Positions 26,817 through 35,321 of a DNA stretch of 64,000 bases are shown in pieces; position 1 is the stretch's first letter; the number at the start of each line of letters is the position of its first letter. The notes under the pieces were generated by a model. The model was not told where the DNA came from and searched no databases. It saw nothing but the letters and a program-made list of their open reading frames with translations. The position numbers and the translations under genes are program-made. Source of the stretch: Ignavibacterium sp037440165 (GTDB lineage Bacteria > Bacteroidota > Ignavibacteria > Ignavibacteriales > Ignavibacteriaceae); contig NZ_JBBIUQ010000002.1 of NCBI RefSeq assembly GCF_037440165.1, positions 1-64,000 of the forward strand, given 5' to 3'.

Positions 26817-28253
26817 ATGCCTGAAGCAGTTGAACATATAGCTAAAACAAAAATACTGGCAACAATAGGACCAGCAACATCATCATTAGAACAAATTAAA
26901 AATTTAATCTATGCCGGAATTGATGGAATAAGATTAAACTTTTCACACGGTGATTATAATTTCTTTGAGGGAGTTTACAGAAATATTTATCTCGCTTGTG
27001 TTGATGAGAAAACTCCCCTCGCAGTGCTGATTGATTTACAAGGTCCAAAAATCAGAATCGGTGATTTAGAAGAGCCATCTATTCAATTAAATGAAAACGA
27101 CACAATTGAAATAACCACTGAAAAAATTGTTGGAACAAAAAACAAAATTTCAACCACATATAAAGATCTCCCCCGTGATGCAGAAATTGGGAACCAGATA
27201 TTAATTGATGATGGGCTGATAAAATTATCCATTACTGGCAAGACAGAAATTTCAGTAATATGTAATGTGATAAACGGTGGTATCATAAAGCCCAGAAAAG
27301 GGATGAATCTACCCGGAATGAAATTAAGCACCCCATCAATTACAGAAAAAGATTATGAAAATCTTGAGTTTGCACTTAAACACAGAGTTGATTTCATTGC
27401 GCTGTCTTTCGTAAGAAGTGCTGAAGATGTTATTGAACTTAAAAACTGGCTGTTGATGAAGGGGAAGGAAATTCCCGTGATCGCAAAAGTTGAAAAGCGA
27501 GAAGCTGTTGAACAGGTTGATGAAATTCTTAAAATTGCTGATGGAATAATGATAGCCAGAGGTGATTTGGGTGTTGAACTTCCTGCACAGGAAGTACCAA
27601 TTTTACAAAAATCAATTATCAAAAAATGTAATGCTGCCGGAAAGATGGTTATTACGGCAACTCAAATGCTTGAGTCGATGATAAACTCACCTATTCCAAC
27701 CAGAGCCGAAGCTTCAGATGTTGCAAATGCAGTTTGGGATGGAACTGATGTAGTAATGTTAAGCGGTGAAACCTCTGTTGGAAAATTTCCTGTTCGAACC
27801 GTTCAAATAATGAATGATATACTTAAAAAAGCTGAAGAAAATTTTTTCACAAAAAAAGATACAGAATTTTTAACACCAGAATCTTTGCAGGAAAAATTAT
27901 TTGACTCAGTTGGAAAAGCTGTGGTAGCTATAAGTCAGCAGATAAATGCACAGGCAATTGTGGTATTTACAGAAAAAGGAAGAACTGCAAGACTAATTTC
28001 CAAGTACAGACCTAAATCAAAAATCATTGCTGTTTCAAATAACTTTGATACGATGAATAATCTTTCTCTTCAATGGGGAGTTGTTCCAATTTTCTCAGAA
28101 AAAATTGATAAAGAACATATTGCAATTGAAGAAGCAAAAAATTCTATACTTAATTCAGGACTTGCCAAAGCCGGTGATTTACTTATTTTTACTGCAGGAG
28201 CGCCTTATTCAGAAAAAAGCAGAACAAACTGGATAAGATTTGAGGTTATGTGA
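26817..28253 (+). CDS. pyk: Pyruvate kinase
   Basis: This 478-residue enzyme converts phosphoenolpyruvate and ADP to pyruvate and ATP. Landmarks include KILATIGPATSS at the start, RLNFSHG, the metal and substrate segment VIAKVEKREAVEQVDEIL, MIARGDLGVELP, and MVITATQMLESM with AEASDVANAVWDGTD. The C-terminal domain of about 120 residues is present and there is no added phosphohistidine domain. It is flanked closely by the Lon-like gene (three bases) and amrS (one base), forming an apparent operon. Confidence 0.96.
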   Translation: MPEAVEHIAKTKILATIGPATSSLEQIKNLIYAGIDGIRLNFSHGDYNFFEGVYRNIYLACVDEKTPLAVLIDLQGPKIRIGDLEEPSIQLNENDTIEITTEKIVGTKNKISTTYKDLPRDAEIGNQILIDDGLIKLSITGKTEISVICNVINGGIIKPRKGMNLPGMKLSTPSITEKDYENLEFALKHRVDFIALSFVRSAEDVIELKNWLLMKGKEIPVIAKVEKREAVEQVDEILKIADGIMIARGDLGVELPAQEVPILQKSIIKKCNAAGKMVITATQMLESMINSPIPTRAEASDVANAVWDGTDVVMLSGETSVGKFPVRTVQIMNDILKKAEENFFTKKDTEFLTPESLQEKLFDSVGKAVVAISQQINAQAIVVFTEKGRTARLISKYRPKSKIIAVSNNFDTMNNLSLQWGVVPIFSEKIDKEHIAIEEAKNSILNSGLAKAGDLLIFTAGAPYSEKSRTNWIRFEVM

Positions 28254-28254
28254 T

Positions 28255-29280
28255 ATGAGAACTTCTGAATTAAAAGAAGCCAAATGGTGGAAACCCACAG
28301 AGCGAGGAAAGATACTCTGCACGCTCTGCCCAAGGTACTGTGAAATTGGAGATGGACAACCGGGTTTTTGTTATATCAGACAAAATATTGGTGGAAAATT
28401 TTATTCAATTGGTTATGGAAGGCCTACAGGATTTGCAATTGATCCAATTGAAAAAAAACCATTAAACCATTTTATTCCAGGGACTTCAATTCTTTCATTT
28501 GGTACAGCAGGATGCAATCTTGGTTGTAAATTCTGTCAGAACTGGTCAATTAGCAAAGCCAAATTTGATGAAACATATTCTGTAGATGCTTCACCTGAAG
28601 ATGTTGTGGCACTTGCAAAAAAATATCGCACACCGACAATTGCATACACTTATAACGATCCAACAATTTTTGGTGAATATGTAATTGATATTTCAAAACT
28701 TGCCCGCGAAGAAGGAATCAGAAATGTAATGGTTACTGCAGGGTATGTTGATAAAGAAGCCCGAAAAGAAATTTATCAATATATTGATGCAGCAAATGTT
28801 GATCTGAAAGGATTTACTGAGCGATTCTACTTTAAAAATACATTTTCACATCTTGATTATGTTTTAGATACAATTTATTGGCTCAAACACGAAACGAATG
28901 TATGGATCGAGTTAACTACTTTGTTAATTCCAGGCGAAAATGATTCGGATGAAGAAATAATAGAAGAATGCCAATGGATTCTAAAAAATCTTGGTGACTC
29001 TGTGCCTTTGCATTTCACTGCCTTTCATCCTGACTTTAAGATGAGAGATAAATCGCCAACACCACATTCAACACTTCTGCGTGTGAAGAAAATAGCCGAA
29101 TCAGAAGGAATAAAATATTGTTACATTGGTAATGTTTTGGATTCCAAAAATCAATCAACTTATTGTGAAAAATGCAATGCTCTTTTAATCGAGAGAAACT
29201 GGCACAACATAAAGTTTCATAACTTTTATAAAGGGAAATGCACGAAATGCGGATTTCAAATTCCAGGAATATTTAACTAA
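28255..29280 (+). CDS. amrS: AmmeMemoRadiSam-system radical SAM enzyme
   Basis: This 341-residue protein is the radical-SAM member of the AmmeMemoRadiSam system, related to pyruvate-formate-lyase-activating enzymes. The N-terminal cysteine set C22, C25, C29 and C39 (CTLCPRYC) is followed by the SAM-cluster motif CNLGCKFC with C87, C91 and C94. The stretch YTYNDPTIFGEY is typical. A C-terminal ribbon (CEKCNALL then CTKCGFQ) may bind zinc. I start at the ATG at 28255, one base after the pyk stop. The usual partners Memo and AMMECR1 are not in this window. Substrate is unknown. Confidence 0.88.
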   Translation: MRTSELKEAKWWKPTERGKILCTLCPRYCEIGDGQPGFCYIRQNIGGKFYSIGYGRPTGFAIDPIEKKPLNHFIPGTSILSFGTAGCNLGCKFCQNWSISKAKFDETYSVDASPEDVVALAKKYRTPTIAYTYNDPTIFGEYVIDISKLAREEGIRNVMVTAGYVDKEARKEIYQYIDAANVDLKGFTERFYFKNTFSHLDYVLDTIYWLKHETNVWIELTTLLIPGENDSDEEIIEECQWILKNLGDSVPLHFTAFHPDFKMRDKSPTPHSTLLRVKKIAESEGIKYCYIGNVLDSKNQSTYCEKCNALLIERNWHNIKFHNFYKGKCTKCGFQIPGIFN

Positions 29281-29295
29281 TCCGGAAGTTCTATT

Positions 29296-30069
29296 ATGCA
29301 AAATCTTGAAGGAAAAATTGTTCTTATCACTGGTGCTTCATCAGGTATTGGAGAAGCTTGTGCAAAAAAATTTGCTGCGCTGAAAGCTAATCTGATTATC
29401 ACTGCAAGAAGAAAAGAACGAATTGATAAACTTGCGTATGATTTGGTACAAAAACATAAAATAGAAATTTTACCAGTTAGTCTTGATGTAAGAAATTTTA
29501 TTTCTGTAAAATCATTTTATGAATCTCTTACACCTGAATGGAAATCAATTGATGTCCTTGTTAATAATGCCGGCTTAGCAAGAGGATTGGATAAATTTTA
29601 CGAAGGTAAGATTGAAGACTGGGATGAAATGATTGGTACAAACATAAAGGGATTGCTCTATGTTTCCAGAGTTATTGTCCCTCAGATGGTTGAAAGAGAA
29701 TCCGGTCATATAATAAATATTGGTTCAACTGCTGGACACGAAGCATATCCAATGGGTAATGTTTATGTTGCAACTAAGTTTGCTGTAAAAGCGTTAAGTC
29801 AGTCATTCAGAATTGATGTGCTGGAAAAAGGGATTAAAGTAACAAGTGTTGATCCTGGAATGGTTGAAACGGAATTTAGTAAAGTCAGATTTCGGGGTGA
29901 TGAGCAGCGGGCAAAAAAAGTGTACGAAGGTCTTCAGCCGCTAACACCCGATGATGTTGCTGATGCGGTAATCTATGCGGCAACCAGACCAAAGCATGTG
30001 AACATAAATCAGATTACACTGACACCTTTGGCTCAGGCATCTTCGAATTTTGTTCACAGAAAAAAGTAA
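29296..30069 (+). CDS. Short-chain dehydrogenase/reductase (YdfG-like)
   Basis: This 257-residue classical SDR has the nucleotide loop TGASSGIGEACAKKF, a basic ARRKER after strand two that suggests NADP(H), the NNAG motif and the catalytic YVATKFAVK with its serine in INIGSTAG. It is closest in pattern to the YdfG group of 3-hydroxy acid and serine dehydrogenases, but substrate is not defined. It starts 15 bases after amrS and probably ends this operon. Its stop lies three bases from the stop of a convergent gene with no visible terminator. Confidence 0.88.
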   Translation: MQNLEGKIVLITGASSGIGEACAKKFAALKANLIITARRKERIDKLAYDLVQKHKIEILPVSLDVRNFISVKSFYESLTPEWKSIDVLVNNAGLARGLDKFYEGKIEDWDEMIGTNIKGLLYVSRVIVPQMVERESGHIINIGSTAGHEAYPMGNVYVATKFAVKALSQSFRIDVLEKGIKVTSVDPGMVETEFSKVRFRGDEQRAKKVYEGLQPLTPDDVADAVIYAATRPKHVNINQITLTPLAQASSNFVHRKK

Positions 30070-30072
30070 CAA

Positions 30073-30684
30073 CTACTGGAAGATACTTACATCACCAGCA
30101 CCTTCTCTTATAATAACCGGTTCTTCACCACTTAAATCAATTACACTTGAAGGTTCTGCAATCAGATTGCTTGATGCAAGCATTAAATCTACCTGTGAGT
30201 TAAAGACATTCTTTATTTCATATGGATCAAGTATCGGATCGCCAAGCCGATTAGTAGTGCTAGTGCTTACAATTGGATTCCCCAACCCTGATGCTAACAG
30301 TTTGCAGACATTATGATCCGGCATTCGTATTCCAACTGTTTTTCTTTTACTCCAGAGTTTTTTCGGGACTTCTTTTGCCGCTGGAAGAATAAAAGTATAA
30401 GGTCCGGGCAAAAGCTTTTTCATAGTTTTAAATGCATAGTCTGAAACCTTGGCATATTTACTAATATCTTTAAAGTCAGAGAAAATAAAGCTGAAAAGCT
30501 TGGTATTCGTTTCATTTTTAATTGCAAGCAGCTTTTCTATTCCATCTTTGTTATAAAGGTCACAACCAATTCCATAATAAGTATCAGTTGGGAAAATGAC
30601 TATTCCACCTTCTTTAAGTACATCAATTGCCTTATTGATAAATCTGACTTGAGGGTTTACAGGATGTAATTCAAAGAATTCCAT
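30073..30684 (-). CDS. Sua5/YciO/YrdC-family protein (YciO-like)
   Basis: This 203-residue protein has the YrdC fold used to make threonylcarbamoyl-AMP for t6A tRNA modification. Motifs are GGIVIFPTDTYYGIGCD, the KR pair in SKRKTVGIRMP, LGNPIVSTSTTN and SSVIDLSGEEPVIIREGAGDV. The EVPKKLWSKRKTVGIRMP segment and the length are closer to YciO than to TsaC, and YciO lacks the strong activity of TsaC in species tested. If no TsaC exists elsewhere, this protein may fill that role; that cannot be settled here. Confidence 0.85.
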   Translation of the reverse strand: MEFFELHPVNPQVRFINKAIDVLKEGGIVIFPTDTYYGIGCDLYNKDGIEKLLAIKNETNTKLFSFIFSDFKDISKYAKVSDYAFKTMKKLLPGPYTFILPAAKEVPKKLWSKRKTVGIRMPDHNVCKLLASGLGNPIVSTSTTNRLGDPILDPYEIKNVFNSQVDLMLASSNLIAEPSSVIDLSGEEPVIIREGAGDVSIFQ

Positions 30685-30820
30685 AGTTCATCCTTTCAAA
30701 AAAATGGATATTTGCAGATAAGCTTTAGATTTTGGTTATAAATTTATCAGTTATTAAATAATTTTCAACATCAATCGTTATTTAAGTATAAAAATTTTTT
30801 AAAAAAGTTGTGAAGATTAT

Positions 30821-30880
30821 TTTCTGATTTAGATTAAACTATCTATATTTGTTGCTCAAAATTGGAATTTTAATAAGGAG
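30821..30880 (+). promoter_or_regulatory. Promoter and ribosome site of rpmB
   Basis: TATATTTG (30844-30851) fits both a TATAAT-type -10 and the TAnnTTTG -7 element of Bacteroidota. The -35 (30821-30826, TTTCTG) is weak. AAGGAG at 30875-30880 lies eight bases before the ATG at 30889. Confidence 0.6.
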
Positions 30881-30888
30881 TAAGAAAA

Positions 30889-31128
30889 ATGTCGAGAAGA
30901 TGCCAGGTTACAGGTAAAGGACCTATTTACGGCAGCAGTATTTCGCATGCACATAATAAGACAAACAGAAGATTTTTACCAAATTTGCAGAAAAAAAGAA
31001 TTTGGGTGCAGGAATTAAATCGCTTTGTAACTTTAAAGCTTTCCACAAGTGCCATTAAAACTATAAATAAAAACGGCACTGCTCAGATTGCTAAACTTAT
31101 TAAAGAAAAGAAGATTAAAGTAAGGTAA
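30889..31128 (+). CDS. rpmB: Ribosomal protein L28
   Basis: This 79-residue protein of the large ribosomal subunit starts MSRRCQVTGKGPIYG, the L28 signature with its RCQ(V/I)TGK opening. The NRRFLPNLQKKRIW segment follows. Only one cysteine lies near the N-terminus, so it is the zinc-free form. It is monocistronic: rpmG, often its neighbour, is not seen here. A terminator follows at 31152-31179. Confidence 0.96.
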   Translation: MSRRCQVTGKGPIYGSSISHAHNKTNRRFLPNLQKKRIWVQELNRFVTLKLSTSAIKTINKNGTAQIAKLIKEKKIKVR

Positions 31129-31151
31129 TTTTAATCAAATAAATTTTTATT

Positions 31152-31179
31152 AAGGGAAGTTTTGACTTCCCTTTTTTTT
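31152..31179 (+). terminator. Terminator of rpmB
   Basis: A nine-pair stem, AAGGGAAGT-tttg-ACTTCCCTT, is followed by a long T run on the plus strand. It is 23 bases past the rpmB stop. Confidence 0.92.
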
Positions 31180-31324
31180 ATCTTATTTACATTAAGAAAG
31201 ATTTTGTGTTATAAGAGAATAAGGTAAGTTTTATTTCATCATTCAATTATTCATTCATCCATTCTTGCCAAACTCCTTTTAAATTTCACTCCTTCAGAGT
31301 TCTTTGGTAATTCAATTGATTTCT

Positions 31325-31359
31325 TTAAAATAAAAATGGGAAGTTAAAACTTCCCATTT
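31325..31359 (-). terminator. Terminator of the rpsF-rplI operon
   Basis: Read on the minus strand, AAATGGGAAGTT and AACTTCCCATTT form the stem, followed by ATTTTTATTTT. It lies 22 bases past the rplI stop. The GGGAAGT/ACTTCCC core is almost the same as in the rpmB terminator. Confidence 0.9.
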
Positions 31360-31381
31360 CTAAAATTAAATAATATCAGAA

Positions 31382-31825
31382 CTATTCTCTTACGACCCAT
31401 AGTTTAATCTTAGCGCTAACACTCGGATGCAGTTTAATATTTACATTATAAATTCCAAGTGTCTTAATCTGTTCTTCCATTTCGATTTTTCTTTTATCAA
31501 TCTCGTGACCTTTTTCTTTAAGTGCATCAGCAATCATTTGAGTTGTAACAGTACCGAAAATTTTGTCTTCTTCACCAACCTGAACTGGAATTGTAACAGA
31601 TATTTTCTCAAGTTCTAAAGCAAGGGTTTCGGCAGCTTTAAGTTCCTGCTGGTTTCTTTTTTCAACTATCTTTTTTTCTTCCTCAAGAGCTTTAATATTA
31701 CCTTTAACTGCAACATATGCAAAGCCCTTAGGAATAAGATAGTTTAAGGCATAACCGTCTTTAACATCAACTATCTGCCCGATTTTGCCAAGTTTATCAA
31801 TTGTTTGTCTTAAAATTACTTTCAT
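31382..31825 (-). CDS. rplI: Ribosomal protein L9
   Basis: This 147-residue protein binds 23S rRNA. It has the L9 N-terminal signature MKVILRQTIDKLGKIGQIVDVKDGYALNYLIP, seen at residues 1-32, then a long connecting helix (about 40-75) rich in lysine and glutamate. The C-terminal domain carries KIFGTVTTQMIADALKEKGH. It is the last gene of the conserved order rpsF-ssb-rpsR-rplI, 19 bases after rpsR. Confidence 0.96.
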   Translation of the reverse strand: MKVILRQTIDKLGKIGQIVDVKDGYALNYLIPKGFAYVAVKGNIKALEEEKKIVEKRNQQELKAAETLALELEKISVTIPVQVGEEDKIFGTVTTQMIADALKEKGHEIDKRKIEMEEQIKTLGIYNVNIKLHPSVSAKIKLWVVRE

Positions 31826-31844
31826 TATTTCACCCTTTCTGAAA

Positions 31845-32075
31845 TTACCTTACAGTATCAGCAACATAAGGCAGCAGAGCCATATGCCTTGCTCTTTTGA
31901 TTGCTATAGCTAATTGTCTCTGATATTTTGAACTTGTACCAGTAATTCTCTTAGGTATAATCTTCCCCTGCTCGGTTATAAATTTCTGAAGCAGCTTAAC
32001 ATCTTTGTAATCAATATATTTAATTCCGGATTCAGTAAACCTGCAGGTTTTCTTTACTTTAATTTCCTTTTTCAT
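31845..32075 (-). CDS. rpsR: Ribosomal protein S18
   Basis: This 76-residue protein of the small subunit forms a heterodimer with S6. It shows the family core KYIDYKDVKLLQKFITEQGK then RITGTSSKYQRQLAIAIKRARHMALLP. Its start overlaps the ssb stop by 17 bases. The single N-terminal cysteine is the non-zinc form. Confidence 0.96.
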   Translation of the reverse strand: MKKEIKVKKTCRFTESGIKYIDYKDVKLLQKFITEQGKIIPKRITGTSSKYQRQLAIAIKRARHMALLPYVADTVR

Positions 32076-32568
32076 CTGTTGATTCCGTTCCTGATTGTTT
32101 AATTAAGTTTGATTCTTCATCTGATAAAAATTTATCAAATGAATCTTCTGTATAATCGTTATCATCGTCACTAACACTTGTAACTTCGTCTTCTTTGAGT
32201 GTGCCGTTTTCAGTTCCAATTAATCTTTTATTTAAGAATTGAATTCTTCTGGCTTTAATTTCAACAATGCTTCTGTTATGTCCGTCTTCAGATTTCCAGC
32301 TGCGGCTCTGAAGTTCACCATCAACTAAAACAGCAGAACCTTTTTTCAATCTGTCACGACAGCTTTCAGCAAGTTTATTCCAGGCAACAACACCAACATA
32401 GCAAACATCTTCCTGCCATTGATTAGAGCTGTCTTTGAATTTTCTGTTGGATGCAATTGAGAAATTGACAACGGGTGTTCCGTTTGTGGTTTCTCTGAAG
32501 ACAGGATCTTTTGTTAGATTTCCTGCAACAATAACATAATTGATTTCAGGCATTTTCAATTCAGCCAT
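32059..32568 (-). CDS. ssb: Single-stranded DNA-binding protein
   Basis: This 169-residue protein has the OB fold of bacterial SSB at residues 8-115, with NYVIVAGNLTKDPVFRETTNG, VVNFSIASNRKFKD and GELQSRSWKSEDGH. The C-terminal tail is acidic and disordered (DEVTSVSDDDNDYTEDS), but it does not end in the usual DDDIPF-type tip; it ends TESTDEKGN, which is worth noting since that tip recruits partner proteins. It lies between rpsF and rpsR as in many bacteria and overlaps rpsR. Confidence 0.93.
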   Translation of the reverse strand: MAELKMPEINYVIVAGNLTKDPVFRETTNGTPVVNFSIASNRKFKDSSNQWQEDVCYVGVVAWNKLAESCRDRLKKGSAVLVDGELQSRSWKSEDGHNRSIVEIKARRIQFLNKRLIGTENGTLKEDEVTSVSDDDNDYTEDSFDKFLSDEESNLIKQSGTESTDEKGN

Positions 32569-32596
32569 TTTTTAACCTCCGTACTAATCGTTTAAA

Positions 32597-33016
32597 TTAA
32601 TTTTTATCGTTATCTTCAATTTCTTCTTCTTCCTCGATCTGATTGTTTAATTCAGATTCAGGAATGGATTCTTCTTTAACAGAAACATTTTGCTTTTTAT
32701 TTTTTTCGATTTGTTCGAGAGCTTCCTTACTTAATTTAATAGTAAGGTAACGAAGGATATGCTCGTCAAGATTATAAAACCTTTCGAGCTTTGATACAAT
32801 AATTCCCGGTGCATCGAAGATAAAAATTGCATAGTAGCCAATTTTGCTTTTCTCAACCGGATAAGCAAGTCTTTTTCTTCCCCAGTTTTCAAAATCGCGT
32901 ATTTGTCCACCATTGGTTGTGATGAACTCTTTTACACGATTTATAACATTTTCGATTTGATTGTCCTCGAGTGCAGCGTTAATTAAAATTGCACTTTCGT
33001 ATACACCTGATTTCAT
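32597..33016 (-). CDS. rpsF: Ribosomal protein S6
   Basis: This 139-residue protein has the S6 domain (residues 4-95), with YESAILINAAL, GGQIRDFENWGRKRLAYPV and YYAIFIFDAPG. An acidic tail ends in EEEEEIEDNDKN; such tails are targets of RimK glutamylation in some species. A strong GGGAGGTG ribosome site precedes the ATG at 33016. It heads the rpsF-ssb-rpsR-rplI group, and its leader holds the hairpin at 33048-33069. Confidence 0.95.
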   Translation of the reverse strand: MKSGVYESAILINAALEDNQIENVINRVKEFITTNGGQIRDFENWGRKRLAYPVEKSKIGYYAIFIFDAPGIIVSKLERFYNLDEHILRYLTIKLSKEALEQIEKNKKQNVSVKEESIPESELNNQIEEEEEIEDNDKN

Positions 33017-33047
33017 TCAGTCTTTTCACCTCCCTTTGGACTTTTTG

Positions 33048-33069
33048 GCCCTTACACACAAGTAAGAGC
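33048..33069 (-). promoter_or_regulatory. Leader hairpin upstream of rpsF (candidate autoregulatory RNA)
   Basis: In the 94-base leader between the hppA stop and rpsF, GCTCTTAC and GTAAGGGC pair around TTGTGT, giving eight pairs with one G-U. A further CCCT/AGGG pairing could enclose it and reaches the ribosome site. S6:S18 binding leaders are known before rpsF in other phyla. I cannot match this one to that consensus, so the role is inferred. Confidence 0.4.
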
Positions 33070-33110
33070 AGGGTTTTTGACATATGTTAATTAAAAAAAG
33101 CTCTCTAAAT

Positions 33111-35312
33111 TTACTTAATAAGGGGCGCAATTACAAGAGCTACAACGGACATTAACTTAAGTAAAATGTTCAATGATGGACCTGATGTATCTTTAAACGG
33201 ATCGCCGACTGTATCACCTACTACAGCAGCTTTGTGAGCATCCGATCCTTTGTAATATTTCTGACCTTCCAATTCAACTCCTTCTTCAAACATTTTCTTT
33301 GCATTATCCCAGGCACCGCCAGCGTTTGCCTGAAAGATAGCCATCAGAACACCTGTAACTGTAACACCAGCGATTACTCCTCCGAGCATTTCTTTTCCAC
33401 CAAAGAATCCGGCAAGTATTGGAACAATTACAGCAAGTAAACCCGGCAAAATCATTTGTTTAATAGCTGATGCAGTAGAGATTTCCACACATTTAGCATA
33501 TTCAGCTTTGCCATCAGCTTCTTCAAAAGTCTTTAAATCTTCAGCACTCCATTCAGAGTGTTCTTTTCCCTGATTTTTTCTCATCACTTCAAGAGCAGCT
33601 TTAAGTTGTGGTATTGAAGTGAATTGTCTTCTTACTTCCTGAATCATTGACATTGCTGCTTTGCCAACTGCCTGCATTGCAAGAGCTGAAAACAAAAATG
33701 GAATCATTGCACCGATTAATAATCCAGCCATAACCTGAGCTTTTGAGATATCGATTGCTCTAATATCAGCTGAAGTCATATAAGCGCCAAATAACGCTAA
33801 AGCAGTGAGTGCTGCTGAACCAATTGCAAATCCTTTTCCGATTGCTGCTGTTGTATTTCCAACAGCGTCTAATTTATCTGTTCTTCCTCTTACTTCTTTG
33901 GGAAGTTCAGACATTTCAGCAATTCCGCCTGCATTGTCAGAGATTGGTCCATAAGCATCTACAGCTAACTGAATCCCTAATATCGAAAGCATACCTACTG
34001 CTGCGATTGCGATTCCATATAATCCACCGAAATTAAAAGCAATTACAATTGTTAAAGCTAAGACTAAAATTGGTAAAGCTGTTGAGAGCATTCCAACACT
34101 CAGGCCTGCAATAATATTAGTTGCAGTTCCTGTTACTGATTGCTGAGCAATTCTTTTAACAGGTTTTTTTCCGCTTCCGGTAAAATACTCGGTAATCATT
34201 CCAATCATTGCACCGGAAACAATCCCTGCAAATGTGGCAATGAAAATTCCTGTTGATGTATAAAGATTGCCTTTCTCCGGGTCAGCCCATTCGTAAAGTG
34301 GATCCTGATAATACCATTTTTCGGGCAGCAGCCATTTAATTAAAATCCATGATGCAGCAATCATTAAGAACCCTGCTACAAGATTTCCGTTATTTAATGC
34401 TTTTTGAGGATCACCGCCTTCTTTTACTCGGACGAAGAAAGTACCAACCATAGACATTAAAATTCCAACGGCAGCAATAACAAGAGGCAACATAACAGCG
34501 CCAAGTGAAAATTTATTTACAAACTCAGGGATCATAAAAAATGCAGCACCGAGAACCATTGTTGAAATTATAGAGCCAACATAAGATTCGAACAAATCCG
34601 CGCCCATTCCAGCGACATCTCCAACATTATCTCCAACATTGTCTGCAATTGTTGCGGGATTCAGTGGATGGTCCTCCGGAATTCCAGCTTCAACTTTACC
34701 TACGAGATCTGCACCAACATCAGCAGCTTTGGTGTAAATTCCACCACCAACTCTTGCAAATAATGCGATTGAAGAAGCACCGAAAGAAAAACCTGTTATT
34801 ACTGTTATGACTTTAGTTAAATCATCTGCAGTATTTATTCCGAAAGTATCACTATAGAAAATAAACAGTAATCCGAGACCTAGTACGCCTAATCCGACAA
34901 CACCCATTCCCATCACAGATCCGCCGGCAAAAGCAATTTCCAATGCTTTACCAAGACTATTTCTGGCAGCGTTTGTTGTGCGAACATTTGCTTTGGTTGC
35001 AACACGCATTCCGATAAAACCAGCAAGTGCTGAACAGAAAGCACCAACTATAAATGAAACTCCTACTAAAGGTGAAGAATTAACAGCAGTCGAACCACTA
35101 TATGCAAGCAATATTGCAACAATTATTACAAAGAAGATTAAAACTCTGTATTCGGCTTTTAGAAAAGCCATAGCACCATCTGCAATGTATTTAGATATAC
35201 GCTGCATTTTTTCATTTCCGGGATCTTTTTTAGTAATCCAGCTTGATCTCCAGAAAGTGTATAATAATGCAAGCACTCCAAATAATGGAACAAGGTGAAT
35301 TATGAGATTCAT
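33111..35312 (-). CDS. hppA: Membrane-bound ion-translocating pyrophosphatase, K+-dependent type
   Basis: This 733-residue inner-membrane pump has about 16 membrane segments and couples pyrophosphate hydrolysis to H+ or Na+ export. The substrate motifs are DVGADLVGKVEAGIPEDHP with DNVGDNVGDVAGMGADLFES following, and a C-terminal KGSDAHKAAVVGDTVGDPFKD. In the segment GNTTAAIGKG the alanine marks the K+-dependent class; K+-independent pumps have lysine there. Whether the ion is H+ or Na+ cannot be told safely by eye. It lies 9 bases after pth and 94 before rpsF. Confidence 0.94.
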   Translation of the reverse strand: MNLIIHLVPLFGVLALLYTFWRSSWITKKDPGNEKMQRISKYIADGAMAFLKAEYRVLIFFVIIVAILLAYSGSTAVNSSPLVGVSFIVGAFCSALAGFIGMRVATKANVRTTNAARNSLGKALEIAFAGGSVMGMGVVGLGVLGLGLLFIFYSDTFGINTADDLTKVITVITGFSFGASSIALFARVGGGIYTKAADVGADLVGKVEAGIPEDHPLNPATIADNVGDNVGDVAGMGADLFESYVGSIISTMVLGAAFFMIPEFVNKFSLGAVMLPLVIAAVGILMSMVGTFFVRVKEGGDPQKALNNGNLVAGFLMIAASWILIKWLLPEKWYYQDPLYEWADPEKGNLYTSTGIFIATFAGIVSGAMIGMITEYFTGSGKKPVKRIAQQSVTGTATNIIAGLSVGMLSTALPILVLALTIVIAFNFGGLYGIAIAAVGMLSILGIQLAVDAYGPISDNAGGIAEMSELPKEVRGRTDKLDAVGNTTAAIGKGFAIGSAALTALALFGAYMTSADIRAIDISKAQVMAGLLIGAMIPFLFSALAMQAVGKAAMSMIQEVRRQFTSIPQLKAALEVMRKNQGKEHSEWSAEDLKTFEEADGKAEYAKCVEISTASAIKQMILPGLLAVIVPILAGFFGGKEMLGGVIAGVTVTGVLMAIFQANAGGAWDNAKKMFEEGVELEGQKYYKGSDAHKAAVVGDTVGDPFKDTSGPSLNILLKLMSVVALVIAPLIK

Positions 35313-35321
35313 TTTTATCTC

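Noticed and set aside
31228..31263. An ATTC-rich stretch that looks like a short tandem repeat
   Set aside because: The units are irregular and few; it is more likely AT-rich intergenic sequence.
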